Below are positions 1 to 11,192 of a stretch of DNA of 60,000 nt, piece by piece. The stretch lies in contig OZ037768.1 in NCBI GenBank assembly GCA_964035545.1, positions 5,573,241-5,633,240 on the forward strand, read 5' to 3'. The translations under genes and the position numbers were made by a program. The DNA comes from Bugula neritina. Its lineage: Eukaryota; Bryozoa; Gymnolaemata; Cheilostomatida; Bugulidae. The notes beneath the pieces are model-generated. The model worked only from the letters and a program-made list of their open reading frames with translations, made no database searches and was not told the origin of the DNA. The first letter of the stretch is position 1. Each line of letters begins with the position of its first letter.

Positions 1-212
1 ATATATTAGAGACTGATATAGGAATTAAATTTAAGCTAACCATGATGATGTAAATAGCTGTTGTATGTGACTTCGAGAACTCTGCTGGCCATGTCAGTTC
101 AAATACACCAGGGTGATCTGTTACGAATTTCATGTCATTATTGAAATTCAGCTTTTTCAAGTGCCTCTTCACAACTCTGGCAGCATTCTGACTGCTCCTT
201 AGCTTTCTGCGC
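1..212 (-). CDS. possible internal exon, protein unknown
   Basis: On the minus strand a TTTTAG-type acceptor at 213-214 is followed by a frame that stays open to the window edge, about 70 codons. It begins basic (RRKLRSSQNAARVVKRHLKK) and ends in a hydrophobic stretch. A second frame from the same acceptor stops after 24 codons. In DNA this AT-rich a 70-codon open stretch is uncommon but not rare. I recognise no family. It could be the last part of a gene lying to the left, a transposon remnant or chance. Confidence 0.25.
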
Positions 213-2427
213 CTAAAATTTCTTCTACTTGCACCATTCTTCTATTGGTGGAATGTTAGCCTATAACAAACAGGTGTACCAAAGCTAAAAAAATATCTAA
301 TTCACTGCACTAGGATATTATTCAACTCATTTAAATTTAATATATAGGAGTAAAACAATCACATAATTGTTTTTATTTTATCAGCTTTACTTTACAAAGC
401 TGAACCATATAATTTAGTAACTTGTCACCATAATAAACTTTGTACAACATACAAATTGAAAACCTGATGTGATTGCTTTTTTAATAGAATATACATCAAA
501 AACATGTTACTTTGATAAGCGTGTTTATAATAAAAGTATTAAACCAGTTTGAAAAAATTATTTTGTTATATAAGGGATCACAAAACTACATCATTTTAGA
601 CCTGTAGCTCAATGTTCCTCAAGCAACGGGCTGCTATGACTAATTAATTTTCTATCATTGCATTTGATTGTTCTACTCATAGTGTATTGGCGAATTAAAA
701 TTATTGGTAATTTAATGTATATTTTAGCTACCTCTGTACAATCAATGTCATAGTAATATCAATTAGGTTTTAAATTTCACTGAGTTTATAGTAAATTACT
801 GCAACCGTTACATAACATTTGGCTAGTTCTCTAGTTCATTAAATAACCATACGAACTTAAATTTACAACATGACAAAACACACAAAGCAAAATTAAAATA
901 AGCATATTATGAACCAATGTAAATGATAAGCGATAATGCTGTTATAAAACATAAATTATCAAATTGAAATAGTTATTATTACTATTAGTATTACTATCAT
1001 TATAACAACTATAACTATTATTAGTATTACTATTACTATTAGTATTAGTATTAGCAAATTAGTAGTAAAAAATGAGTAGAGCTCAACATATACAATCTAG
1101 CTTACTATAAAAGTAGAAGTAGAACTTTTAAAACTATCATCTGCATCATTATCAGAACTATGAGTAATACTAGTAGTTGTACTAATAGTAATACTAATTA
1201 TTAATACTAATAGTATCACTATGAGTATGAGACTTGGGCTGGCAGTGATTATCACTATCAGTATCAGCATCGTCATAGTCAAAAGTTACAAGAATTAGAA
1301 GCCATATTCATATTCATAGTAATAGTCAATCATTGATTGAGTTAATGTCATAGTGATACTCATACTCATAATTAATTTATACGATACTCATACTCATAGT
1401 GATAGTGATACTTCACCGTGAATTTAATAATAATTTTAATTTAATATAAATATTATTATTAATATTATCATTGTTGCTAATATTATGTCTTACTCTTAGT
1501 CTAACAGCAGCTCTATGAAGAAGTTAAACATAACTGATAAAACAAATTTCAAAAATAATACTGCAACAATCAATATAATGTATATCAAATTCAATATGCT
1601 AGCAACCTAATTTTCAGCTCACTTCATTAACTTTCCGTGCAGTATTGTGAATTGTGATGAAATAAATTTATTAATGGTGACCTTGACATCTTCGTCCAAA
1701 TGCCTTTCACGTCAAGCCCCGAACCAATTTGTAAAAATTTTGGATTTTTTACTTTTGATTATTTTTTACGAAAAGAGCTTCAAAATAAATTTTAAAAAAA
1801 GTGAGCTGTTGTCCACATGAAAAGAAATATATGAGCTAATTTTCTAAATTCAGGAAGTTACCAGAGGGTCACAATATTTTTTTAAAAAAATCTTTATTTT
1901 CACGACAAGCTCTATATATTAATATAGAAAAAAAGAAGACAACTCTTTTTTCAGATTTTTCATGTGCCACGGTCACGTCAATATCAGTGCTATTAACACA
2001 TATATTTTAATTCATTTTTTCTGGTATATTGAGTTGAGATTTTTTGTATATATTTTGTGAATGCTACTAAAAAAGTATGATCTTTTAATTAACAGTAATT
2101 GATTTTATCAAAATAACCTGGATGCTTACGATGTTTAAACCTGCGTTTAGCTGCATCGAGATTCAGTCACAACAAAAGCTATTGCATTACTAAGCTAACG
2201 GGCTAAATTCATGAGTTTATTAGGTTGCTTTGTGTATGGTAACACGTGAATCCTGATCATGTGACTAATTTTAGCGATAACCTTAATCGTCATGACGGTT
2301 ACTTTTACTTTTAGACCTAGAGGCTGGAGTATTTAAATTTTTTAATACTTGTTAACACATTAGTACATTCAAAATTAAGATATTTTACAAATATATTTAA
2401 ACCAAAATTTGTAGTTTAGGTTTTAAA
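213..2427. other. AT-rich intergenic, low complexity
   Basis: No gene is visible. From about 965 to 1060 and 1150 to 1400 there are degenerate short-period repeats built from ATTACT, TAGTAT, CATAGT and ATACTC units. The remainder is AT-rich unique sequence. The last 200 bases before the next gene contain two E-box-like sites: CACGTG near 2243 and CATGTG near 2258. Confidence 0.6.
2254..2268 (+). promoter_or_regulatory. E-box-containing 15-mer upstream of MRH gene
   Basis: TGATCATGTGACTAA lies about 160 bases before the start codon of the MRH-domain gene. The identical 15-mer occurs at 38364-38378, directly before the CCS start codon. The core TCATGTGA matches the M-box/CLEAR-like E-box bound by MITF/TFE-type bHLH-zip factors. 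A second E-box, CACGTG, lies at about 2243. The regulatory role is inferred. Confidence 0.35.
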
Positions 2428-5400
2428 ATGGGGTTGGTGTGTTGTTTTCGCATTGCTGTCTTTTTGTATTTTATTTCCTTGACTTCATTTACACGAGCCA
2501 ATTTTTGCGTTCCAACAAAAGGAGTACCTTGTGGTTGTGTATTTGAAAATAAGATGATTTCACTTGACATCGATGGTTTTGCTTCAGTGTAAGTATATTT
2601 AAACGTTCCAATTGTGCACGTGACTAATAACTTTAGGTTTAAGCTAAGTACTCAAAATAAATAAATGACCATGATAATCATTATTCGTAAAATTAAATCA
2701 TTATCATAATGATTTAATTTTACAGGTTCCTGTCGTTTCGTACACAAATCGTTTCGTACACAAACTGCTCTACACAAAATGAATAATGAATTAACCTCAA
2801 ATTTCAAACCCAAATAATGAATAAATATCAATAATATGAATATGTGTACGAAATGACATCCACCCTGATTTACTATAAAGATTTCAATTTTAATTAGAAA
2901 GTGAAACAGATTTGATTTTACTTTTAGATTTTAGTAGCTTTAATTTCTCTATCAATACGTGTAATTGTTTGAGTCTCAGTTTCAGGGTCACTATGGCTAT
3001 CACTATCAGTGTCACTAAAACTCAGACTGATGTAATTATACTTACTATAGCTATCAATATCAATATGAGCATCACCTGTCATCACCATCATTGTGATTAT
3101 CATTATGATTATCGGTTTAATTCTAGATAGACACCCCCAGATAGATGACCATCAATATATTCCACTTAGACGACCCCCAACTGGACTACTTCCATTTAGG
3201 CGACTATTTAAAAACATTGAGAATTGAAAAAGTTAATGATATTCAATACTAAGTTGCATTTATTCTAGTTTTATAGGTTATATTGTAAATTTTTAAACCA
3301 TTATTGTACAGTTTTGAAGTCAAAAAAAGTACTTATAATTCACCATTTAGTAATTAGTTAGACTACTTATATGACAATGACAACAAATTTCTCAGCTAGT
3401 AACTCCTGAAACAGAACATTTTTTAAAAAACATTTCTTGTTGCAAATAAGAATTTCAAAATTTAGAGTAGTCAAATACATTTAAAGGTCATATGCACATA
3501 TATTTGATAGCAATATTTAAGGTCATCTAACTGCAGCATTTCAACTAATAACCTCTGAAACATTTGGTGTCGTCTAACTAGAATTTGGTCACCTAACTGG
3601 GGGTAGTCTGTCTGGAATGACACCTCATTATCATGGTGACAATCCTAAGACACTCACACTCTGTCATAACCATGATGATGCTGATGAAAATGACTAGCAT
3701 GATCAGTATTACCATTGTTATTAACTTATAATTTAAGTTAAACTAATACACATATGATAATCATTTTTGTATAACCATATGAGTATAAATATTAGCATAA
3801 GGGACTTATGAAAATCAAAGTGAATATCAATATACTTTTAAATGTATATCCTATAACTTATATGTATATTAATATTTAATACAAGTACAGCACTCCCTCT
3901 TTATCACACGGACCAATTTATCACGAACTTCCATAGGTCACGGGAAGGGCGTGGACCTGGTTTTTTGTATAGGGACAAAATGGCTGAATTCAATAGATTT
4001 GTAAGCTAAATCTGGTATTCTTTTAAGTCAAAAATTAATGTGTCTGGACCTGCAGCTTAGTGAGATACGGAGAGAGAACACTGTATCGCATTGATTTGCG
4101 GTATTAATATTCAATATGGATAGTTCTTGTGAAAATAGTAAGTAATTATAAAGATTTTTAAAAAAAAAGTTAAAGTAGTTTGTGAATGTTAATATTAAAA
4201 TATAGGACAAACGCTTAAGAAGAAAGAGATTTACTAAAATCATTATAACTATGCCTTCAAATTTCGTTCAAGTTGAAATTAATTTACTGAAAATATATTG
4301 ACTAATACTTCTGTGACAACTGTCAGTGTTACTATTTTCAAAAAGCTACAAATATGTAGAAATACTTATGTTATATATACCCTATGGCTGTTGGTACAAA
4401 TGTTATATATGCTGAGTCGAAATTTTTTTAGTCAAAGTTAAAACACTATTTAGCCATCAAAATGGTCAATATGGTACTTTATTTAGTGCCCATGCAAGCA
4501 AATACATAGGGGAGACTTGTTGAAGAAAAAAAAATTTAGACTCTTCAGTCAATTGTTTGACGTGGAGTATACATTACATAAGACAATTTCTGATGTTGAG
4601 AAAGATTGTTGTATACCATTGGAGACCGACAATTTACTCAACTGGAAATATTTATAGCTTTTAATATTACTCAACTAATTTAATGGGGATGCAGCTATTC
4701 AACGGCTTATAAATGATTTTATATGTGGAGTTGTACTATATTTGAAGACAGTTTTTGTATATATTTATAGCAATCTAAGGGTGCTGAATATTTGTGAAAT
4801 GTTCAGTAATTGTTTTAACAAATTAATTTTAATAACCCTTCAAAGTAAATTTTAAATTCTTAATGCTTCTAGTACATAGTTGTATTTATAATTTAAAGTA
4901 TAAAGTAAAAACTTTAAAAGTAGGTAATTTTATAAAAAATAATATCAGATTAATAGCGTATATACCAGTACATCATTTAATTATAGTTAGAATGTTCATT
5001 TATTTGCTAATGGCAATCAGGTATGCTAATTATAGTTGTAGCAAACATAATTCGTAGTGTTGGAATAATATTTTAAACTGTAATTTTAACTTGATATTCA
5101 TTATTATAAAAGTATAATTAATAGGCTTCAATATGCAATATAATTTCTCCAATTAATTTTTAAGGTTCACAGATAAGGTTGATAAAGATGAGTACTTCTT
5201 TTCTCCTTGTCGCCCTCTTGAGATTAAAGGCCTTGACAATGAGTGCAAAAGCTCAGCAGTAAGTAGATATTAATTTACTGTATTTAATAATGAGAAATTT
5301 GCTTTTTACATATTTGCAAAAATTATCAAGTTTATTAAGTTTAAATTTATTTCAATCTTCTTGTTAATAAATTGAGTATATATTTTTCAAGCATAATATT

Positions 5401-8400
5401 TATTCTAGAGCTGCTACTGTATATAAACATCTAATTTTAGGTTTGCCAAAAAGATAGTGAGGGTATATGGCATAAACTAGGAAGTACCATTTTGACTTTT
5501 GAGGGTACATCATTCAGTGACTTGCAGTTTGTGTATGGGGCACAAAAATCTTCAACAGATGGATTGTATAGGTAGGACTTTCTTTAGACTTGAGTACGAA
5601 TAGTCTTCAGTATATTTAGGATGAGAAACTTTTTTGCTACTTTATTTATATAAAAACCAAGTAAATTAATATTTCAAATACCACTGTATTCATGTTCAGA
5701 GTTAGTAGATGAATACAGTCCGTATTCAAATTATTATTACTATTAGCATTGTATTTATGTCCTCTGAATGCACTCTTTATATTCATGTTATTTTGTTATT
5801 GTTGGTTACTCTGCTCATCACAAACTCTATGATATTGTATTACTGTTATGATACATTTTATTATAAAAGTTGTTACTTTTAGATAAATAAATTACTGCTG
5901 TACATAATATATAGCAGCTTCAAGAGAGTTGCTGCATTCATAATGTTTTAGTGTTTAGGTTTAAAAACTGAAAATTCGTTTTTGAAGGTGATGTCATATC
6001 GTAGTGTTTTGAAATTTTTAAACTTGGCAAAAATAATTAGTAAAGAGGCAATTTTTTGTTTATTTTTTAAATGTTTTACTGGTTAAAAATAATCCATGCT
6101 TCATTTTAATGCAAATTCATATCATCTGAAAATGGAATAAGATGTCTTAGTATGTCCAGTAATATTGCTTACAGCAGAGAAAATTTATAGCCAGGCAAAT
6201 GCAATCATATGTAGATATTTCGTTTATGTTTATACATTTTTTAACTTGAGCCATTATTTATAGGTAACATTTTGTATATTCGATATTTTACATTAAATAT
6301 TGAGGAAAAGGGAGACAACTCATGACATTTTGCTATGTTTTCTTTAAAATAATAGTTAGCATTTTTTCAAAAAGGCATTATTTGCAGTGTGAGTTGATAC
6401 AAAGTTCATCTTGCTAAGCCGTTGTGCATGAACAGGATTGAGAGTAGTTTTAGCAATTTTATTGGTTTATAAGATTTGTATTTTTATTTCTAGGAAGTCT
6501 GTTTTAAAATTGGAATGTGCTCTATCAGATTTTGCACCAGCTTTAGATTTTGTTGAACAAACAGGCAACATATCAGCAAATTCTGAATCCACACCTTTAG
6601 TCTATGTAAGTATCACACCGAGTACTCTCTGTTACTTAGCAGCATGTGTGTGTGTCTTCTATAGTGCACCATACACCTCCTCTCATAATAATACTTTTGG
6701 CCCAGCTTGTATTTTCAACATCCAAGTTGTTTTTATTCCTTTTTTGAAGTCATTTTTATTTTCTTTGATTGCAGTTGCTAAGATCCAAATTTATAAAGTA
6801 TGTAAACTTCTAAAATTCACTTAGGTTATATGACCATGAATCTATATACACAGTTGACAGGTAATTTTGTCACAAATTGCTACCTGATAATTTATACATT
6901 GATTTCTGGAAACCTTATTGTATATTTTAGGAATTCTCATACAAAGGTGATGCTGCGTGTGTGCGGGACCTCACAACAAAGAAAATAAGTGGTGGATCTG
7001 TACTGTTGATAATGTGAGTTGTTGGGGAGAGTTTAGCTACTGTTTGAACCTGTATGTCATGCTAACAGACTGAGAGTATAGCCTATAATAATATATAGGA
7101 CTATGTATTGCAAACATGCAAGTGTTTATGGATAGGCTGTGCAGCATGTTCATGGATTTGTGCATATAACAGCCTCTTTTTCTAGTTAAAATATTATTAA
7201 CTTGTTTGAATTTATTATGAACAATGCTTTCTACCTACAGAAATATATTGGAGCAGCTTTATTGGTAAAACTTCTCAATATTGTGTTACAACAAGCTTTT
7301 GTAGTAACATATAGTAGTTATCTTCTCATGGTAATAGTGGGATTGTTATTTCAGCATTCCTATTAGTCTGTCATCTTATTTTAGCTTTCATTCTCACAAG
7401 CTAACTTTTCTGTTAATGGGAGGGGGGAGTAGAGGCATCGGAGTCTTGATTAATATTGGCTAACTTTTCATTAATAATTTGGAAAATATTCAGTTAGGTA
7501 GTTGTAAAAACAGCATTTTATATCATTATATATGTTCTATTGAGCATAGGAAGCAGTTAGTTATATTTACTGTTCGTAAGTTTTGCTTTATAATAATTTA
7601 TATGAATTTTAGTTACACGTAGTAAGTTTATAAATTATGGAAAAGTGCAGGCTGGAAAATCTAAAGATTAGAATATTAATGCAAAATGTTTGATTTTAAT
7701 TAATCTATAATAAAACATATACATGTAGTCAGTTGAATACTAGTCAGTAAAACTTCCTAATTTTTGATGTCTGCTATTATTATTGACTATTGACTGACTG
7801 GTTTATTTGTAGATTTTTTGTTGGCCTATTTCTGTATTTGGTGATTGGAATTTTAGTAAATAAATGTGTCCGGGGAGCTGTGGGACTTGAAGTTATCCCC
7901 AACTACGAATTCTGGAAAGATCTGCCCTCCCTCACTAAGGTTTATTGCCATTCTATCCCATCTATGTATTATAGCCACTATCTGAAACCCATGACGCAAT
8001 AATTTCATGTTATCAAAGAATTACCCAAATAAGTGGGCTAGTTGTGTGCATTTGATTAGCATTCTTTAACATGTTGTGAGTTAATACTGTATTAGTACAA
8101 TAAAAAAATTTTTTTATTATTTTATAGGATATTTACATATATTTTAGTTTGAAAATTTGTGGCAAAACATCATTAAAACAGTTTAGGGTTGTCTTATAAT
8201 TTATACTAAACTGTAGATTTGTTTAAAGTCTACAAGACACAATTTAGTTTTTTGAGATAATAGTTTTAGCCTAATTTTATTTTTATTTTTTGGAAAAGAG
8301 AAATCACATGTTATATAATTGTGTAGTTCAGGTTCTACTATATTGCATTGCTTATATTACAGACACTAAAGTACTAATCAAGTTGTATTGTCGGGAGTTT

Positions 8401-8616
8401 TTATTGATATATTTAATTTATTAAATTGGTCAGCTTTTGAATGAATAAAGGCTGTTAATTAGTAACTATTATTTCCAGCTTTCTAATAGGTGAGGCTGTA
8501 AGGTTGGTTTAGCAGAGTAATATTGTTTCTTTCTGTTGTAGGAAGGGTTTGCGTTTACCATCACATGTGGATGCTGCAAAGGTGACGAGACTGCCCGTGG
8601 TTATGACAATATCTAG
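2428..8616 (+). CDS. MRH-domain type I membrane protein, mannose-6-phosphate receptor-like
   Basis: Seven exons in consistent phase: 2428-2588, 5165-5258, 5441-5571, 6494-6605, 6931-7013, 7813-7939, 8542-8616, giving 260 residues. Residues 1-24 form a signal peptide. The lumenal part shows MRH/ATG27-type features: FSPCRPL, paired cysteines (CKSSAVCQ), LYRKSVLKLEC, and the closing Y-x-F-x(4)-AAC motif near residue 170. The Arg of LYRK, the Glu of FVEQ and the Tyr of VYEF sit where MRH lectins place sugar-binding residues. Residues 189-209 are a single membrane span. The short tail holds NYEFWKDLPSL, a CGCC cluster and the C-terminus GYDNI; related receptors carry a similar block. The likely role is binding phosphomannosyl or N-glycan cargo in the Golgi-endosome pathway. 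The intact length and all-canonical splice sites argue for a working gene. Whether it binds mannose-6-phosphate cannot be seen. Confidence 0.85.
2687..2723. repeat. perfect 18-bp inverted repeat (hairpin)
   Basis: Positions 2687-2704 are the exact reverse complement of 2706-2723, with a single central base. It lies in the first intron of the MRH gene and directly abuts the foldback element at 2731-2858. Confidence 0.85.
2731..2858. mobile_element. small foldback element
   Basis: TGTCGTTTCGTACAC at 2731-2745 is matched at 14 of 15 bases by the reverse complement of 2844-2858. A direct repeat of TCGTTTCGTACAC follows at 2749-2761. The interior is AT-rich and non-coding. It looks like a tiny non-autonomous element or a decayed MITE in intron 1 of the MRH gene. 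Confidence 0.5.
3115..3620. mobile_element. non-autonomous element with long inverted ends
   Basis: About 45 bases at the left end (from 3115, core GACACCCCCAG) align at roughly 75-80% with the reverse complement of the right end (3571-3620, core CTGGGGGTAGTCTGTC). Motifs such as TTAGACGAC recur just inside each end. There is no coding capacity. It is probably a MITE-like or foldback DNA transposon remnant in intron 1 of the MRH gene. The family is not assigned. Confidence 0.5.
3888..4083. mobile_element. pogo/mariner-like MITE
   Basis: A 196-bp segment begins CAGCACTCCCTCTTTATCAC and ends in an imperfect inverted copy (GATACGGAGAGAGAACACTG). It is flanked by TA on each side (3886-3887 and 4084-4085), as expected for the Tc1/mariner/pogo superfamily. 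It has no transposase. It lies in intron 1 of the MRH gene. Confidence 0.5.
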
Positions 8617-11192
8617 TTGGTTTTCTGGCCTTTCTCATGCTGTTACCATTTTGCTCATTTACTCTTCCAACTTCCAGGACGGAGTTATATTTTGTCATAA
8701 TAGTTTTTTCTAAGATCATATATAGCCTAGGGTAATTAGCATTGTAGTGTGATGTGTTTAGTACTTGTAGGTTTCCTGAACGAATTTTCAACTTTTTCAC
8801 CTACCATATAATTTTGCTCATGTTAAACCATGTACTTACAAAACAGCTGAAATATGAAATGCTTGTTTTCTTAGTAGGATTCTCACCATTGATCTGATAT
8901 TTTAAGCATCTTATTTTATTCTTAACTTTTCTATTCTACCTACAATCAATTGTTTCTGTGTTCTAATTTTATTCATGCACTGCTTATTGTATATTAATTT
9001 TAAGGTGTATAAGTTTTTCTTTTATCTTAGTAAAGTGTAAATAGATCGGTAAATAAATTGATCAAAAGGTAGTTTCATCAATGGTATTGTTTCACATTTG
9101 CATGTAATATTGAATGATATTTAAAACAAAGTTTTATATGCTTACTAGGGAAATTAGCTCACTTTCTATAATATTGAAAATATTCAATGGCACACAACTT
9201 CAAATTTTACTGTAATCTGCATGAAATGAGTTTCAATTTTGGTTAGCTGAACTAAAAAATGACCATTGTATACACAGCCACTTGAGCAATCTGTTTATTA
9301 GTTCAACTATGTTGCAAAAATATATATTCTAACATATTCAATGGTCATGCAACTAGCTTTGAGCTTTATACTTAATTGTATACACATTTATGTTTTTAAG
9401 AATTGAAGCTGTTATACTTTTAAAGCTGCACTCCTTTCCACCTTTTGAAGTCTGTCTTACCTAAATGATGCCAGCTATTAATTTTGTAACAAAAGCTTAT
9501 GTGCTCTATAAGCAAATAGGTTATGCCTCCATCTAGAATATTGGCAGATTGAAACAAAATTTAAAAACTGCGAGCTATAAATTAAGCCTGTGTGATAACT
9601 AAAACCGAAATTATGGAGTTTTCAATGGTAAAGATTGTTTTTAAAATAAAGAATATATAAAGCTGCAGCAACTACCTGTATTCAAATATATGAAGTAAAT
9701 AACAAATTTAATAAACTTCAATGTTTGCAGTTTAATAGGTAAATAATATTACATGTAATTAATCTATAATTCTAAAATTAGTTTTATTCAATAATTGTCA
9801 TTGTAAAAAGCACTAACAATTGATTAATTCATCTTAAATTGACACTAGAGTTAAGTATAACTTTATTAAAAATCAATTTATTCTTAGCACCAACAACTCT
9901 CCACTTTGAATCCTTAAATTTAAACAAAATATATATCTTAAAGTAGGCTACTTAGAATGTATGTATTTGGTTTAATTTTGTGCATATTAAGTGTACAAAT
10001 TAATGAGCAAACCTTTTTCATTTTTAGTCTCATTATTTCGGCTTTATTTAGTGCTAAAACTATATAAAAGCTTACCACTTGTTGATAAACATTGCAAATA
10101 CATAATAAATATTGTTCAAATTCTGCATACTACCTTGTACACTGTACAGTTTTGACCAAATATACTATATTGTAAGATTTGAGAGTTATCATCTTAATGT
10201 CAACTGTAATAGAAGATAACCTTGAAACTAATGTACCACGTAGATGCCGTAATTATAAATAGTATGTATTATTAGTAGTTGTCTGTTGGAGATTTTATAG
10301 GCCACGTGATACCTTGCCCAATCAAACAGCTCACACAACTGGTACATTTTTAATTGTCAAATAACACAGGTGCTTCCATAGGTTACGAGTCTACTACTAG
10401 TACTAGTGAGTCACTACTCACGGCAAATACGTTTTAATATTTGGTTGCTGTCTAGGTTTTTTACGTCGGATTTTATCTTGAAAACAGCTCACTATATCTA
10501 TTCCTACTCGCGACACAGGTAACAGTCACAATGCTGGGTAATTAGTATCTGTAAGTGTATTACTATTACTATTAGTAACTACTCAGTAAACTAGTATCAC
10601 TATCTGTATTCAACAATTCTTCAGTATTCATAAAATTAAATCAGATTCGGTTATGCTTCAACTTGTAACTTAGACTTGTAAGTTACACTTTGACTTTTAT
10701 TTTAGTACTACTAAAGCTAATATCAAGTCTAATACAACATTCACATTGGATATCAACTTCGACAACGACCAAGTGAAAACAAAGTTCAAGTGAGGTGGAT
10801 AATCTGTAATCATTATCTAATTCTATCTGAGACTGAATCTCTTTCAAGATATCTGGCTCTGCCACCGCTACTAGTAGTAAACGTAGTAGTGTTCAACTCT
10901 TGAGACTCTCAAAGTGAAAGTAAGATTCTGAAGCTAAAGGGACTACTCAGTTAGTGTTACTTCAGTACAGACAATGCGAGTGTAAATTTCATTACTGCTA
11001 AAAATAATATGGCTATTTCACTTTGCCTGCACTTAGTCTTATGGCTTGGTTCTAGTATAAACAACCACCGTAGACTTGAGATTTTAGTTGGATATAGCCC
11101 TGTGAGCGTGTAAAGAAAAGGTGAATGAGAATCAACAGACACTCGCTAATTCTGGGGACTTCATTTAATACTAATTGTTTTTTAACCTGTAA
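8617..11192. other. intergenic, MRH gene to LRIG
   Basis: A candidate polyadenylation signal AATAAA at 9052-9057 would end the MRH transcript. The rest is AT-rich with no convincing exon. CACGTG occurs near 10304, and CTACTACTAGTACTAGTGAG-type low-complexity sequence lies at 10390-10580. The LRIG promoter should lie in the last kilobase, but no TATA box is recognised. Confidence 0.5.

Noticed and set aside
6606-6824. Extension of the frame after the fourth MRH exon
   Set aside because: A GTAAGT donor at 6606 ends the exon, and only the spliced product continues the MRH domain.
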